Source: Streptomyces sp. CNH099
Lineage (GTDB): Bacteria > Actinomycetota > Actinomycetes > Streptomycetales > Streptomycetaceae
DNA length: 64,000 bases
Assembly (NCBI GenBank): GCA_000514715.1
Contig: AZWL01000001.1
Span: forward strand, 186 to 64,185
Reading direction: 5' to 3'
This document shows, one piece after another, positions 41,909-52,162 of this stretch; position 1 is the stretch's first letter; the number at the start of each line of letters is the position of its first letter. A model generated the notes under the pieces. That model was not told the DNA's origin. It did not search any database and was given only the letters and a program-made list of their open reading frames with translations. A program made the translations under genes and the position numbers.

Positions 41909-42517
41909 ATGAGCGCCTCCCCTCCCCCCGCGGCCGGCCCCGCGCTGGCCGCCCTGGCCCGCGAGCTGCGCGGCCTCGCGCCGTCCTGCGGTCCCGTGCG
42001 GCTGGTGGCCGTCGACGGGCACGCCGGATCCGGCAAGACGACGTTCGCGGACCGGCTCGCCGGGGCGCTGGGCGGCGCACCCGTGCTCCGCCTGGACGAC
42101 CTCGCGACGCACCGGGAGCTGTTCGGCTGGACCGGACGGCTGCGGTCCCAGGTGCTCGGCCCGCTGGCCGCGGGGCGCGCGGCGGTCTACGACGTGTACG
42201 ACTGGCAGGCCCGCGCGTTCACCCGGCGGCGCACGCTGCCGCCGGCGCCCGTGGTGCTCGTGGAGGGCGTCGGCGCGGGCCGCCGGCTGCTGCGCCCGCA
42301 CCTCGCCCGGCTGCTGTGGATGGAGATGCCGGCCGCGGCGGCGTGGGCGCGCGGGCGGCGGCGCGACGGGCCGGCGCTCACGGGGTTCTGGGACGGCTGG
42401 GAACGGGCCGAGCGGGCGCACTTCTCGGCCGACCCGTCCCGCCCGTACGCCGGCCTGCTGGTGGTGCCCGACGGGGATGCGTACCGGCTGGTCCCGGGGC
42501 CTGCACACGCCCGGTGA
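41909..42517 (+). CDS. P-loop nucleoside/uridine kinase-like protein
   Basis: A 202-residue protein of the uridine kinase-like P-loop group. Walker A is DGHAGSGKTTFADRL (about residues 35-49); LVEGVGAG resembles the Walker B region of these kinases, and an Arg/Glu-rich lid (WARGRRRDG) follows. The substrate is unknown. The ATG at 41909 is weakly supported by a ribosome site but the frame has strong codon bias. It is divergent from the secreted protease gene. Confidence 0.8.
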   Translation: MSASPPPAAGPALAALARELRGLAPSCGPVRLVAVDGHAGSGKTTFADRLAGALGGAPVLRLDDLATHRELFGWTGRLRSQVLGPLAAGRAAVYDVYDWQARAFTRRRTLPPAPVVLVEGVGAGRRLLRPHLARLLWMEMPAAAAWARGRRRDGPALTGFWDGWERAERAHFSADPSRPYAGLLVVPDGDAYRLVPGPAHAR

Positions 42518-42591
42518 CCACGCGGGGCGCACACCGTGCGTAGCCGCCTCCGGGACCGGCCGGAATATGCCCCTGCCCGCCCCAACTCCGC

Positions 42592-42621
42592 TTGACCCAG
42601 GGGCAGTACAGGACTTACGTT
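42592..42621 (+). promoter_or_regulatory. Promoter for the small RNA
   Basis: TTGACC at 42592-42597 and TACGTT at 42616-42621 with an 18-base spacer (17 to the overlapping TTACGT) resemble a principal-sigma promoter. Transcription would begin near 42627. Confidence 0.65.
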
Positions 42622-42626
42622 CTCAG

Positions 42627-42697
42627 TGAGCGGGCCCCACCGGCACCGCCTCACGCGCGAAGCCCCCGATTGTTCCCCCGTGATCGGGGGCTTCGTT
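42627..42697 (+). ncRNA. Probable C-rich-loop small RNA (6C-like)
   Basis: About 70 bases after a good promoter fold into two hairpins. Hairpin 1 (42627-42653) pairs TGAG-CGG with CCG-C-CTCA and has a loop containing GCCCCACCGG. Hairpin 2 (42658-42695) has a perfect 13-bp stem and a loop TGTTCCCCCGTG, and its position before TTCTGTCC makes it the likely terminator. Two hairpins with C-rich loops are the defining shape of the actinobacterial 6C RNA, whose loops pair with G-rich ribosome sites. The class assignment is from architecture alone. The second loop is complementary over nine bases to 42709-42717 just downstream. Confidence 0.58.
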
Positions 42698-42854
42698 CTG
42701 TCCAAAGAGGGAACAATGGGATGACTTACGGACCGGGCGCCCCTCACCCACGGTCACCACGTCGGGCGGCCGGGGCTCCCGCGCGCGCGTCCGATACGGG
42801 CCGTCGGCCCGCATCGCCGCCGCGGGTACCATGCGAGCAGGCCGTCCTTGCGGC

Positions 42855-42879
42855 AACTCCCCTGTTCGGCAGGGGAGTT
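42855..42879 (+). promoter_or_regulatory. Hairpin in the leader of the AAA+ ATPase gene
   Basis: AACTCCCCTG (42855-42864) and CAGGGGAGTT (42870-42879) form a perfect 10-bp stem with a TTCGG loop. A TACCAT -10-like hexamer lies at 42827-42832, so the hairpin would be in the 5' leader about 60 bases before the start codon. It could be an attenuator or an mRNA stabiliser. The rest of 42698-42938 holds no convincing gene. Confidence 0.5.
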
Positions 42880-42938
42880 CGCGACCGACGGCCGACCAGC
42901 GACCCGAGGAGATCCGCGGGGGAACGGTTGGTGGCTAC

Positions 42939-44804
42939 GTGAGGGAGAACGGCGCGCACGGGCCCGAGGCCCCGGCGGAACTCGCCTGGCTGCGGGGCAT
43001 CGACGCCTACACCATGGGCGCCTACACCCGGGCCGAGGAGGAGTTCAGGTCCGCCGTGCGGCTGGACCCGCAGATGGCCGACGCCTGGCTGGGGCTGCAC
43101 GCGCTGCGCGCGGACACCGCCACCGCGCTGCTGGAGATGTACCGGCACCGCGACCGCTTCGGCGAGCAGCGCGCCCGGCACCGCCGCCCCCTCAACTCCT
43201 GGTACTGGCTGGGCTGGTGGGTGCAGCCCGTCCTCGACTCCGGCCGCGACCTGCTGCTGGCGCACGCGTCGCACTGGCTCGACGGCCGGCACGTGGCCGA
43301 GCTGGAGCAGGCGCTCGCCGCCTGCCCCCCGGCCGAGGCCGACCCGCAGGTGCGCTTCCTGCACGCCTGCCGCGCGTATCTGGTCAAGGACTGGGAGCAG
43401 CTCGTCCGGCTGACCGTGCCGCTCACCGAGGATCCCCTGCTGGGCATCGAGGCCGGGCTGTTCGCCGGCATGGCGCGGGTGCGGCTGGAGATGTACGGGC
43501 AGGCCGTGCCGATCCTCGCCGCCGCGCTGATGCGCTGCCGCAGCGAGCAGCCGCAGCGCAAGGAGCTGCGCTACTGGCTGGCCCGCGCGCAGGAGGGCTC
43601 CGGGCGCAGCGCCGCCGCGCTCCCGCTGTACCGGGCGGTGCACCGCATCGACCCCTCCTTCATGGACACCGCGGCCCGGATCGCCGCCATCGACGGCCTC
43701 GACGACTTCGACGGCCTCGACCCGGTGCCGGGGCTGGCGTCGGTGTCCCTGGGCGCCGAGCAGGAGAGCGCGCCGGGCGACCCCGCTCCCCCGCCGCCGG
43801 ACGGCCGGGAGCTGGTGCCCGCCGACGAGGTGCTCCGCCCGCCCGCCCCGGCCGGGGGCGCCGGCGTCCTGCGCGAGCGCGCCCCGCTGCACGCGGGCGC
43901 CGCGCCCCAGCCGGCGGCCACGGACCCGGCGATGCTCGCCGAGGCGCTGGCCGACCTCGACCGGATGGTGGGCCTCGACCCCGTCAAGCGGCAGGTGCGG
44001 GCGCTGTCGGCACAGCTGAACATGGCGCGTCTGCGGGCCGGCGAGGGCCTGCCCGTGCAGCCGCCGAAGCGGCACTTCGTCTTCTCCGGCCCCTCCGGTA
44101 CGGGCAAGACGACGGTGGCCCGCATCCTGGGCCGCGTCTTCTACGCGCTCGGGCTGCTCGCCAGCGACCGGCTGGTGGAGGCCGGGCGGGCCGACCTCGT
44201 CGGCGAGTTCCTCGGCCAGACCGCCGTGAAGGCCAACGAGCTGATCGACACCGCCCTCGGCGGCGTGCTCTTCATCGACGAGGCGTACAGCCTCGCCGGC
44301 GTCGGCTACTCCCGCGGCGACGCGTACGGCGACGAGGCGCTGCAGGTGCTGCTGAAGCGCGCCGAGGACAACCGGGACCGGCTCGTCGTGATCCTCGCCG
44401 GCTACCCCAAGGGCATGGACCGCCTGCTCTCCAGCAACCCCGGGCTGACGTCCCGCTTCACGACGCGCGTCGACTTCCCCAGCTACCGCCCGCTGGAGCT
44501 GACGGCCATCGGCGAGGTGCTGGCGGCGCAGAACGGCGACGCCTGGGACGAGGAGGCGGTCGAGGAGCTGCGCAGCATCTGCGGGCACGTCGTCGACCAG
44601 GGCTGGATCGACGAGCTGGGCAACGGCCGCTTCCTGCGCACGCTCTACGAGAAGAGCTGCGCCTACCGCGACCTGCGGCTGTCGGCCTACCCGGGGCCGC
44701 CGGGCCGCGAGGACCTGGCGACGCTGCGGCTGCCGGACCTGATGCAGGCGTACGGCGAGATCCTCTCCGGCCGCGAGCCGGGCGGGGAGCCGGAGCCCGG
44801 CTGA
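42939..44804 (+). CDS. TPR-AAA+ ATPase, CbxX/EccA-like
   Basis: A 621-residue protein. Residues 1-270 or so are helical TPR-like repeats (LRGIDAYTMGAYTRAEEEFR, then LDPQMADAWLGLHAL). A Pro-rich linker of about 60 residues leads to a C-terminal AAA+ domain: Walker A FSGPSGTGKTTVAR, Walker B GGVLFIDEAYSLAG, sensor region LVVILAGYPKGMDRLLSSNP and an Arg finger region GLTSRFTTRVDFPSY. This layout matches EccA of type VII secretion and CbxX/CfqX proteins. No type VII genes are near, so its client is unknown. The GTG start has only a weak ribosome site. Confidence 0.88.
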   Translation: MRENGAHGPEAPAELAWLRGIDAYTMGAYTRAEEEFRSAVRLDPQMADAWLGLHALRADTATALLEMYRHRDRFGEQRARHRRPLNSWYWLGWWVQPVLDSGRDLLLAHASHWLDGRHVAELEQALAACPPAEADPQVRFLHACRAYLVKDWEQLVRLTVPLTEDPLLGIEAGLFAGMARVRLEMYGQAVPILAAALMRCRSEQPQRKELRYWLARAQEGSGRSAAALPLYRAVHRIDPSFMDTAARIAAIDGLDDFDGLDPVPGLASVSLGAEQESAPGDPAPPPPDGRELVPADEVLRPPAPAGGAGVLRERAPLHAGAAPQPAATDPAMLAEALADLDRMVGLDPVKRQVRALSAQLNMARLRAGEGLPVQPPKRHFVFSGPSGTGKTTVARILGRVFYALGLLASDRLVEAGRADLVGEFLGQTAVKANELIDTALGGVLFIDEAYSLAGVGYSRGDAYGDEALQVLLKRAEDNRDRLVVILAGYPKGMDRLLSSNPGLTSRFTTRVDFPSYRPLELTAIGEVLAAQNGDAWDEEAVEELRSICGHVVDQGWIDELGNGRFLRTLYEKSCAYRDLRLSAYPGPPGREDLATLRLPDLMQAYGEILSGREPGGEPEPG

Positions 44805-44859
44805 CCCCGCGCCGGCGGCCCACCGGCCGCCGCGGGCGCCCCGAGGCCGTACGGCGGCG

Positions 44860-45300
44860 CTAGGGGCCGGACGGCCCCGCGGTGCGCTCCGCGGCCATCC
44901 CGGCGAGCGCCCGCGCGTCCTGCTCGGCCTGCTGCCGGGCGATGCCCGGCTGGATGCCCATCGCCGGCAGGCTGGTGCCGTCGGCGAGATCGAGGGAGAC
45001 CCAGGGGTCGCCGGGGCGCAGGTTGACGCGGAGGATCTCGGCCCAGGCGAGGTGCCGGCTGCGGGTCAGATTGGTGACGGTGACGCCGTCGTCGGCCACG
45101 ACCACCTTGGGCCGGCTGAGCAGCAGCAGCACGCCGAGGAAGGACAGCCCGACGAGGACGAAGCTGATCCGCTCGCCCACGCTCAGGTTCAGCGTCAGGC
45201 CGATCGCGGTGAGGACGGCGAAGAGCGCCAGGCCGGCGCTGACGAGCACCACCCGGGTGCGGTGCGGCCGGAAGGTGACCGGCAGGTCGGCGGCGGTCAC
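44860..45300 (-). CDS. PH-like domain membrane protein
   Basis: A 146-residue protein. Two hydrophobic helices (RTRVVLVSAGLALFAVLTAI, then ISFVLVGLSFLGVLLLL) are followed by a small beta domain of the bacterial PH type (KVVVADDGVTVTNLTRSRHL, AWAEILRVNLRPGDPWVSLD). The GTG start overlaps the hisG stop (GTGA), so it is the last gene of the rib-his operon. Its function is unknown. The same order after hisG is common in Streptomyces. Confidence 0.85.
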   Translation of the reverse strand: MTAADLPVTFRPHRTRVVLVSAGLALFAVLTAIGLTLNLSVGERISFVLVGLSFLGVLLLLSRPKVVVADDGVTVTNLTRSRHLAWAEILRVNLRPGDPWVSLDLADGTSLPAMGIQPGIARQQAEQDARALAGMAAERTAGPSGP

Positions 45301-46145
45301 AGGCGGCACGCGTGGATCGTGGTGGTGAGGATGGCGCGGGCCCCCAGCTCGTACAGCTCGTCCATGATCCGCTGGGCGTCGGCGGTGGGCACCATCGACC
45401 GGACGGCGACCCACCCCTCGTGGTGCAGCGGGGAGACGGTGGGCGACTCCAGGCCCGGGGTGAGGGCGACGGCCTGCTCCAGGTGCTCGGCGCGGATGTC
45501 GTAGTCCATCATCACGTACCGGCGGGCGACGAGGACGCCCTGCATCCGGCGGAGGAACTGCCGTACCTTCGGCTCCTCCCGCGGCGAGCCGGTGCCGCGG
45601 ACGACGATCGCCTCGGAGGTGAGGATCGGCTCGCCGATGGTCTCCAGACCGGCCTGCCGCAGGGTGGTGCCGGTCTCGACGACGTCGGCGATGATCTCGG
45701 CGACGCCGAGCTGGATCGCGGTCTCGACGGCGCCGTCGAGGTGGACGACGTCGGCGTCGACGCCGTGGTCCGCCAGGTGCTTGGCGACCAGGCCGGAGAA
45801 CGACGTGGCCACCGTCTTGCCGCCGAAGTCGGCGATGCCGGCTGCGGTGCCGGGGCGGGTGGCGTAGCGGAAGGTGGAGGCGCCGAAGCCGAGCTGCATG
45901 ATCTCCTCGGCGCCGGCGCCGGAGTCGAGCAGCAGGTCGCGGCCGGTGATGCCGATGTCGAGCCGCCCCGAGCCGACGTAGACGGCGATGTCGCGGGGGC
46001 GCAGGAAGAAGAACTCGACGTCGTTGCCGGTGTCGGCGAGGACCAGCTCGTGACGGTCCGTGCGCTGCCGGTAGCCGGCCTCATGGAGCATCGCCGACGC
46101 AGGCTCGGCGAGGGAACCCTTGTTGGGGACGGCGATGCGCAGCAT
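45297..46145 (-). CDS. hisG: ATP phosphoribosyltransferase (long form)
   Basis: A 282-residue enzyme for the first step of histidine synthesis, joining ATP and PRPP. It begins MLRIAVPNKGSLAEPASAML; GRLDIGITGRDLL and EIIADVVETGTTLRQAGLE are diagnostic. Its length and C-terminal ACT-like domain (TVSPLHHEGWVAVRSMV) place it in the long, histidine-feedback-inhibited form that needs no HisZ. It lies between hisE and the PH-like gene on one strand. The other his genes are not in the window. Confidence 0.97.
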   Translation of the reverse strand: MLRIAVPNKGSLAEPASAMLHEAGYRQRTDRHELVLADTGNDVEFFFLRPRDIAVYVGSGRLDIGITGRDLLLDSGAGAEEIMQLGFGASTFRYATRPGTAAGIADFGGKTVATSFSGLVAKHLADHGVDADVVHLDGAVETAIQLGVAEIIADVVETGTTLRQAGLETIGEPILTSEAIVVRGTGSPREEPKVRQFLRRMQGVLVARRYVMMDYDIRAEHLEQAVALTPGLESPTVSPLHHEGWVAVRSMVPTADAQRIMDELYELGARAILTTTIHACRL

Positions 46146-46212
46146 GGTCGTGTGTCTTCCTGTTCTGCCGGTCGGGCTGTTCTGCGGGTCGGGCGGCGGT
46201 GGCGTACGGGCG

Positions 46213-46485
46213 TCAGAGGTGGGCGTAGACGTCGTCGAGGGAGATGCCCCGGGCGACCATCATCACCTGCAGGTGGTACAGGAGTTGGGAGATCTCCTCC
46301 GCGGTGCGCTCCTCGCCCTCGTGCTCGGCGGCCATCCAGACCTCGGCGGCCTCCTCGACGACCTTCTTGCCGATGGCGTGCACCCCCTCCGCCACGAGCT
46401 GGGCGGTGCGGGAGGTGGCGGGGTCGCCGACGGCGGCCTTCTGCTGGAGCTCGGCGTACAGCTCCTCGAATGTCTTGCTGGCCAT
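46213..46485 (-). CDS. hisE: Phosphoribosyl-ATP pyrophosphatase
   Basis: A 90-residue enzyme for the second step of histidine synthesis. The helix [20 protein letters not shown] holds the metal-binding Glu residues; [20 protein letters not shown] is the other conserved block. It is free-standing, not fused to HisI, as in other actinobacteria. It lies 67 bases before hisG and 34 bases after ribH in the same direction. Confidence 0.96.
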   Translation of the reverse strand: MASKTFEELYAELQQKAAVGDPATSRTAQLVAEGVHAIGKKVVEEAAEVWMAAEHEGEERTAEEISQLLYHLQVMMVARGISLDDVYAHL

Positions 46486-46519
46486 GGTGCCGCCAAGTCT
46501 ACGGGGTCCGCGGGGGCGC

Positions 46520-47005
46520 TCAGCGCCAGGGCTCGGCCAGGGCGCGCAGCGCCGCGGCGGTGGCGACGGCGGCGGTGACCGCCTCGTGGCCCTTGTCCTC
46601 GACCGAGTCGGCCAGCCCGGCGCGGGCGAGCGCCTGCTCCTCGGTGTCGCAGGTCAGCACGCCGAAGCCGACGGGGACGCCGGTCTCCACGCCGACCCGG
46701 GTGAGGCCCTGGGTGACGCCCTGGCACACGTAGTCGAAGTGCGGGGTGCCGCCGCGGATGACGACGCCGAGGGCGACGACGGCGTCGTAGCCGCGGCCGG
46801 CCATCGCCTTGGCCGCCACCGGCAGCTCGAAGCTGCCGGGGACGCGCAGCAGGGCCGGCTCGGCGATGCCCAGTTCGCCGAGGGCGCGCAGGGCGCCGTC
46901 GACGAGCCCGTCCATCACCTGCTCGTGCCAGCGCGCGCCGACGATGGCGACCCGCAGGTCCGCGCAGTTCTCGACGGTCAGTTCCGGTGCGCCCTTGCCG
47001 CTCAC
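46520..47005 (-). CDS. ribH: 6,7-dimethyl-8-ribityllumazine synthase
   Basis: A 161-residue lumazine synthase that condenses the ribityl pyrimidine with dihydroxybutanone phosphate. Motifs: [55 protein letters not shown] and [16 protein letters not shown], which include the active-site His and Phe. It assembles as a pentamer or a 60-subunit shell in this family. It is part of the minus-strand riboflavin operon. Confidence 0.97.
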   Translation of the reverse strand: MSGKGAPELTVENCADLRVAIVGARWHEQVMDGLVDGALRALGELGIAEPALLRVPGSFELPVAAKAMAGRGYDAVVALGVVIRGGTPHFDYVCQGVTQGLTRVGVETGVPVGFGVLTCDTEEQALARAGLADSVEDKGHEAVTAAVATAAALRALAEPWR

Positions 47006-47072
47006 GGCTCTCCTCTTCCGCTGTTCTCGCTGTGCTGTGCCGGTGGTGGGTTCTTCGGGGGTGGTGCCGCGG

Positions 47073-48463
<1,391 letters not shown>

Positions 48464-48467
<4 letters not shown>

Positions 48468-49129
48468 ACGGCTGCTCCTTCCAGTGCCTCCGCCCGTCCG
48501 GCGGCGGGCGGGGCGGGGCGGCGGCTCGCGGTCCACCAGGCGCGCAGGCCGAGGAGGACGACGACGCCGTAGACGACGTACACGAGGGCGGAGAACTTCA
48601 GGTCGCTGGAGTACGCGAGGGGGACGCCGACGGCGTCGACGGCGAGCCAGGCGATCCAGAACTCGACCCAGCCGCGGGCCATGGCGACCATGGCGGCGAC
48701 GGAGCCGGTGAACAGGTAGGCGTCCGGCCAGGGGTTCCAGGACAGCGAGGGGAAGGCGAGGAAGAGCAGGGCGACGGCGGCGGTGCTGGCCGCGGTGACG
48801 GCGGCCAGCCAGGCGCGCTCGGCCCAGGTGGCGAAGCGCACCCGGATCGCCCCGCTGTCCCGCCGGCCGCGGGTCCACTGCGTCCAGCCCCACACCGAGA
48901 CGCCGACGACCAGCAGCTGCTTGCCGACGCCGCCGGTGAGGCCGGCGGCGGCGTAGGCGACGACGAGCACCGCGCCGGAGAGCAGCTGGGCCGGCCAGAC
49001 GGCCACCGAGCGGCGCCAGCCGAGCGCCAGGGCCGCCAGCCCCAGGAGGTTGCCGGTCATGTCGGCCCACTTGATGTCCTCGCCGAACACCGAGAAGGCC
49101 ACCCCGTTCAGGGAGTCCAGGGTGCTCAC
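48464..49129 (-). CDS. ribM: Riboflavin transporter RibM (PnuC family)
   Basis: A 221-residue membrane protein with about seven helices. [11 protein letters not shown] and [20 protein letters not shown] are typical of the PnuC family, which facilitates vitamin uptake followed by phosphorylation. In Streptomyces the family member between ribE and ribA is RibM, shown to carry riboflavin and roseoflavin. Its GTG start overlaps the ribE stop, and its end overlaps the ribBA start, so it is embedded in the operon. Confidence 0.92.
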
Positions 49130-49743
49130 CCGCGTGCTCCCGCGGAGCGGGCGGTGTGCGGGGCGAGCAGCCGCTCGACGTACTTGGCGACGATGTCGGC
49201 CTCCAGGTTGACCCGGTCCCCCGGCTGCCTGCGGCCGAGGGTGGTCAGCGCGAGCGTCGTGGGGATGAGGCTGACGGTGAAGAAGTCGGGACCGGTGTCC
49301 ACGACGGTGAGGCTGACGCCGTCGACGGTGACCGAGCCCTTCTCCACCACGTAGCGGGCGAGGCCCTCGGGCAGCGAGACGGTGACGACCTCCCAGTTGT
49401 CGGAGGTCTTGCGCGCCATGATCTCGCCGGTGCCGTCGACGTGGCCCTGCACCAGGTGGCCGCCGAGGCGCCCGCCGACGGCGGTGGGGCGCTCCAGGTT
49501 GACCCGGTCGCCGGGGGCGAGGCCGCCGAGGCTGGAGCGGTTGAGCGTCTCGGCCATGACGTCCGCGGTGAACTCGGGCCCTTCGAGGTCCACAACCGTC
49601 AGGCAGACGCCGTTGACGGCGACGGAGTCGCCGTGCCGGGCGCCGTCGGTGACGACGGGGCCGCGCAGCCGGAAGCGGGCGGCGTCGGGCAGCTCCTCGA
49701 CGGCGACGACCTCGCCGAGCTCTTCAACGATTCCGGTGAACAA
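49126..49743 (-). CDS. ribE: Riboflavin synthase alpha subunit
   Basis: A 205-residue two-barrel enzyme that dismutates two lumazines into riboflavin. The duplicated halves start [20 protein letters not shown] and [27 protein letters not shown] and [15 protein letters not shown] are the paired motifs. It is separated by 2 bases from ribD and overlaps ribM by 4 bases. Confidence 0.96.
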   Translation of the reverse strand: MFTGIVEELGEVVAVEELPDAARFRLRGPVVTDGARHGDSVAVNGVCLTVVDLEGPEFTADVMAETLNRSSLGGLAPGDRVNLERPTAVGGRLGGHLVQGHVDGTGEIMARKTSDNWEVVTVSLPEGLARYVVEKGSVTVDGVSLTVVDTGPDFFTVSLIPTTLALTTLGRRQPGDRVNLEADIVAKYVERLLAPHTARSAGARG

Positions 49744-49745
49744 CG

Positions 49746-50933
49746 TCAGCTCTCCTTGGTGGCGGGAAGCTCGGTGGCGGTGGCAGGGGCGGGGCCGGGG
49801 CCGGGCACGGCGGTCAGCCGCAGGTCGGGGCCGAGATGATCGACGGCGGTCACATCCAGGCGCAACGCTTCGCCGATCGTCCCGATTCCGGCGTCGGCGA
49901 GCGCCGGGGGCCCGGCGCCCAGCAGGACGGGGGCGAGGTAGCAGACGACCCTGTCCACGAGCCCGGCGGCGAGGAACGCGCCGGCCAGCGTCGGTCCGCC
50001 CTCCAGCAGCACGGAGCGGACGTCCCGCCGGTACAGCTCCGCGAGCAGCGCGGCGACGTCGAGGCCGGGGCCGGTGCCGGCGCGCGGCAGGCGCACCAGG
50101 CCGGCCGGGTGGCCCCCGGCGGCCGCGGCGGCGTCAAGGAGGGCGGCGAGGCGGCCGGTGGCGGCGCCGGGGGCGTCGTCGGCCACGGCGACGAGGGTGG
50201 GGGCGCCGCCGTCGAGCAGCCGGGCGCCGGGGGCGAGGGCGGTGCCGCCGGAGTCGGCGACCACGCGCAGCGGCTGGGTGACGCCGGCCTCGGCGCGGGG
50301 TCCGCGGACGGCGAGCTGCGGGTCGTCGGCCCGTACGGTGCCGGAGCCGACGACGACGGCGTCGGCCTCGGCGCGCAGCCGGTGGACGTCGGCGCGGGCG
50401 GCGGGCGAGGTGATCCAGCGGCTGGTGCCGTCGGCGGCGGCGCTGCGGCCGTCGAGGGTGGCGGCGTACTTCCACAGCACGTAGGGGCGGCCGCGGAGCA
50501 CGGAGGTCAGCCACGGCTCGTTCCCGGCGGCGGCCTCGTCGGCGAGCAGGCCGCCCTCGGCCTCGATGCCCGCGGCGTCGAGTGCGGCGGCCCCGCCGCC
50601 GGCGGCGGGGGTGGGGTCGGCGACGGCGTACACGACGCGGGCGACGCCGGCCTCGGCGAGGGCGCGCACGCAGGGCCCGGTGCGGCCGGTGTGGCTGCAG
50701 GGTTCCAGGGTGACGACGGCGGTGCCGCCGCGGGCCCGCTCCCCCGCGTCCGCGAGGGCGGCGACCTCGGCGTGCGGGCCGCCGGCGCGGGCGTGGTGGC
50801 CCTCGCCTGCGGGGAACCCGGCGGCGTCGAGGATCACGCAGCCGACGACGGGGTTGGGGCTGGTGTCGCCGAGCGCGCGGGCGGCCAGCGCGATGGCGCG
50901 GCGCATGGCCTGGGCTTCGGCTGCGGTGGCCAC
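49746..50933 (-). CDS. ribD: Bifunctional pyrimidine deaminase / reductase
   Basis: A 395-residue enzyme performing the second and third steps of riboflavin synthesis. The N-terminal deaminase has the zinc motifs GGPHAEVAALADAGERA and EPCSHTGRTGPCVRALAEAG; the C-terminal reductase has DGRSAAADGTSRWITSP and VLLEGGPTLAGAFLAAGLVD. GTG at 50933 is chosen because AGGAGG lies just upstream; a longer frame runs into the riboswitch. It is the first gene of the rib operon, about 150 bases after the FMN riboswitch. Confidence 0.95.
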   Translation of the reverse strand: MATAAEAQAMRRAIALAARALGDTSPNPVVGCVILDAAGFPAGEGHHARAGGPHAEVAALADAGERARGGTAVVTLEPCSHTGRTGPCVRALAEAGVARVVYAVADPTPAAGGGAAALDAAGIEAEGGLLADEAAAGNEPWLTSVLRGRPYVLWKYAATLDGRSAAADGTSRWITSPAARADVHRLRAEADAVVVGSGTVRADDPQLAVRGPRAEAGVTQPLRVVADSGGTALAPGARLLDGGAPTLVAVADDAPGAATGRLAALLDAAAAAGGHPAGLVRLPRAGTGPGLDVAALLAELYRRDVRSVLLEGGPTLAGAFLAAGLVDRVVCYLAPVLLGAGPPALADAGIGTIGEALRLDVTAVDHLGPDLRLTAVPGPGPAPATATELPATKES

Positions 50934-51080
50934 CGGGTCCTCCTGCCTCCTCGGGCACGGACTCCGGGGCCTGTCTTCACGACAGTCACGGAACGCAGTC
51001 ACCGGGGCGCCGGCCGGGGGGCGCGGGGACCGCCCGCGAGGGACGGGCCGCCGGCGGCGGCGCACCTGTGGCATCCCGCC

Positions 51081-51208
51081 GCGCACTGCCTCCCATCCGG
51101 ACTTTCACCGTCGGTCCAGGAATTCCACCTGGTCAACCGGCCGCTGGCAGCGGCCGGGTCGCGGACTTTCACCGCCGGTTCGGACTTTCACCGACCCCGG
51201 AGTGCGCG
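51081..51208 (-). promoter_or_regulatory. FMN riboswitch (RFN element) of the rib operon
   Basis: On the minus strand the P1 arms GCGCACT/AGTGCGC (51201-51207 and 51081-51087) enclose the hallmark RFN segments: GGTGAAAGTCCGAACCGG, CGGTGAAAGTCCGCGAC, a GC-rich hairpin, AGGTGGAATTCCTGGACCGA and CGGTGAAAGTCCGGATGGGA. It binds FMN and shuts off the operon when flavin is sufficient. The 150 bases to ribD should contain the expression platform; the rest of 50934-51399 holds no gene. Confidence 0.96.
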
Positions 51209-51399
51209 TACGTCACTGGTACGCCTTCAGTCTGCCACGCCCGGGGACCGGTCAACCCGGCGGGTGCTGTGGGCTGCCTCACCCCCGCCCGGTCCCGCCG
51301 GGGCGGCCGGGCGCCGGGCAGCACCCGTACGAGGGGCGCTCGGGGCCTCGCCCGGGCGGGTGATGGCCGCGCCGCACCGCGGCTGACAGGGTGGCGGCC

Positions 51400-52104
51400 A
51401 TGACGTCAGTGCAGGAGCGGGCCGCCGGCGCCCTCGACGCCGCCGCCGAGCGGATGCGCGGGCTGGCCGGCGGGCTGCCCCCGCGCGACGGGGTGGCGGT
51501 CTTCGCGTCGGTCTACCTGGCGGTGACCGACGAGGTGCGGCTGCGGCTGGCGGCCGGGGGCTTCGCCGACCGGGCCGCGGCCGCCGGGCTGGCCGCGGAC
51601 TTCGCCGGCCGGTTCCTCGCCGCGGTGGACGACGCCGCGGCGGGCCGCCGGCCGCCGGCCTGCTGGCGGCCGCTGTTCCAGGCCCGCCGCCATCGCGGCG
51701 TCCACACCCTGCAGTTCGCGCTCGCCGGCATCAACGCCCACATCGGCTACGACCTCCCGCTCGCCGTCGTCGCCACCTGCCGCGCGCTCGACCGCGAACC
51801 GGCGGACGTCGAGGGCGACTACGAGCGCGTCGGCGAGCTGCTCGTACGGCTGGAGGAGCAGATCCGCGAGCAGCTGATGCCGGGGCCCGACCTGCTGGAC
51901 GTGGCCGATCCGCTCACCCACCTCGCGGGGGCGTGGAGCCTGGAGCGGGCCCGGGACGCGGCGTGGGCGGCGGCCGGGGTGCTGTGGCGGCTGCGCGGGC
52001 TGCCGGAGGTGGACGAGGAGTTCACCGAGCGGCTGGACCAGTCGGTCGGGCTGGTCTCGCGGTGCCTGCTGGTGCCGCTGCGCGCCGCCCGGGGCGGCGA
52101 CTGA
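51400..52104 (+). CDS. DUF5995-family protein
   Basis: A 234-residue soluble, mostly helical protein. The conserved centre FQARRHRGVHTLQFALAGINAHIGYDLPLA, with its NAHIGYDLP motif, marks the DUF5995 family of unknown function. The C-terminal helices are Arg/Leu/Ala-rich. ATG 51400 is used; a GTG at 51391 is in frame and equally possible since no clear ribosome site exists. It is divergent from the rib operon and convergent with the lysine oxygenase gene. Confidence 0.82.
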   Translation: MTSVQERAAGALDAAAERMRGLAGGLPPRDGVAVFASVYLAVTDEVRLRLAAGGFADRAAAAGLAADFAGRFLAAVDDAAAGRRPPACWRPLFQARRHRGVHTLQFALAGINAHIGYDLPLAVVATCRALDREPADVEGDYERVGELLVRLEEQIREQLMPGPDLLDVADPLTHLAGAWSLERARDAAWAAAGVLWRLRGLPEVDEEFTERLDQSVGLVSRCLLVPLRAARGGD

Positions 52105-52162
52105 GCCGGCCCGGGCGCCGGATCCGGGCCGCGTGCGCACCGGCCGCGGCCCGCGGCCCGCG

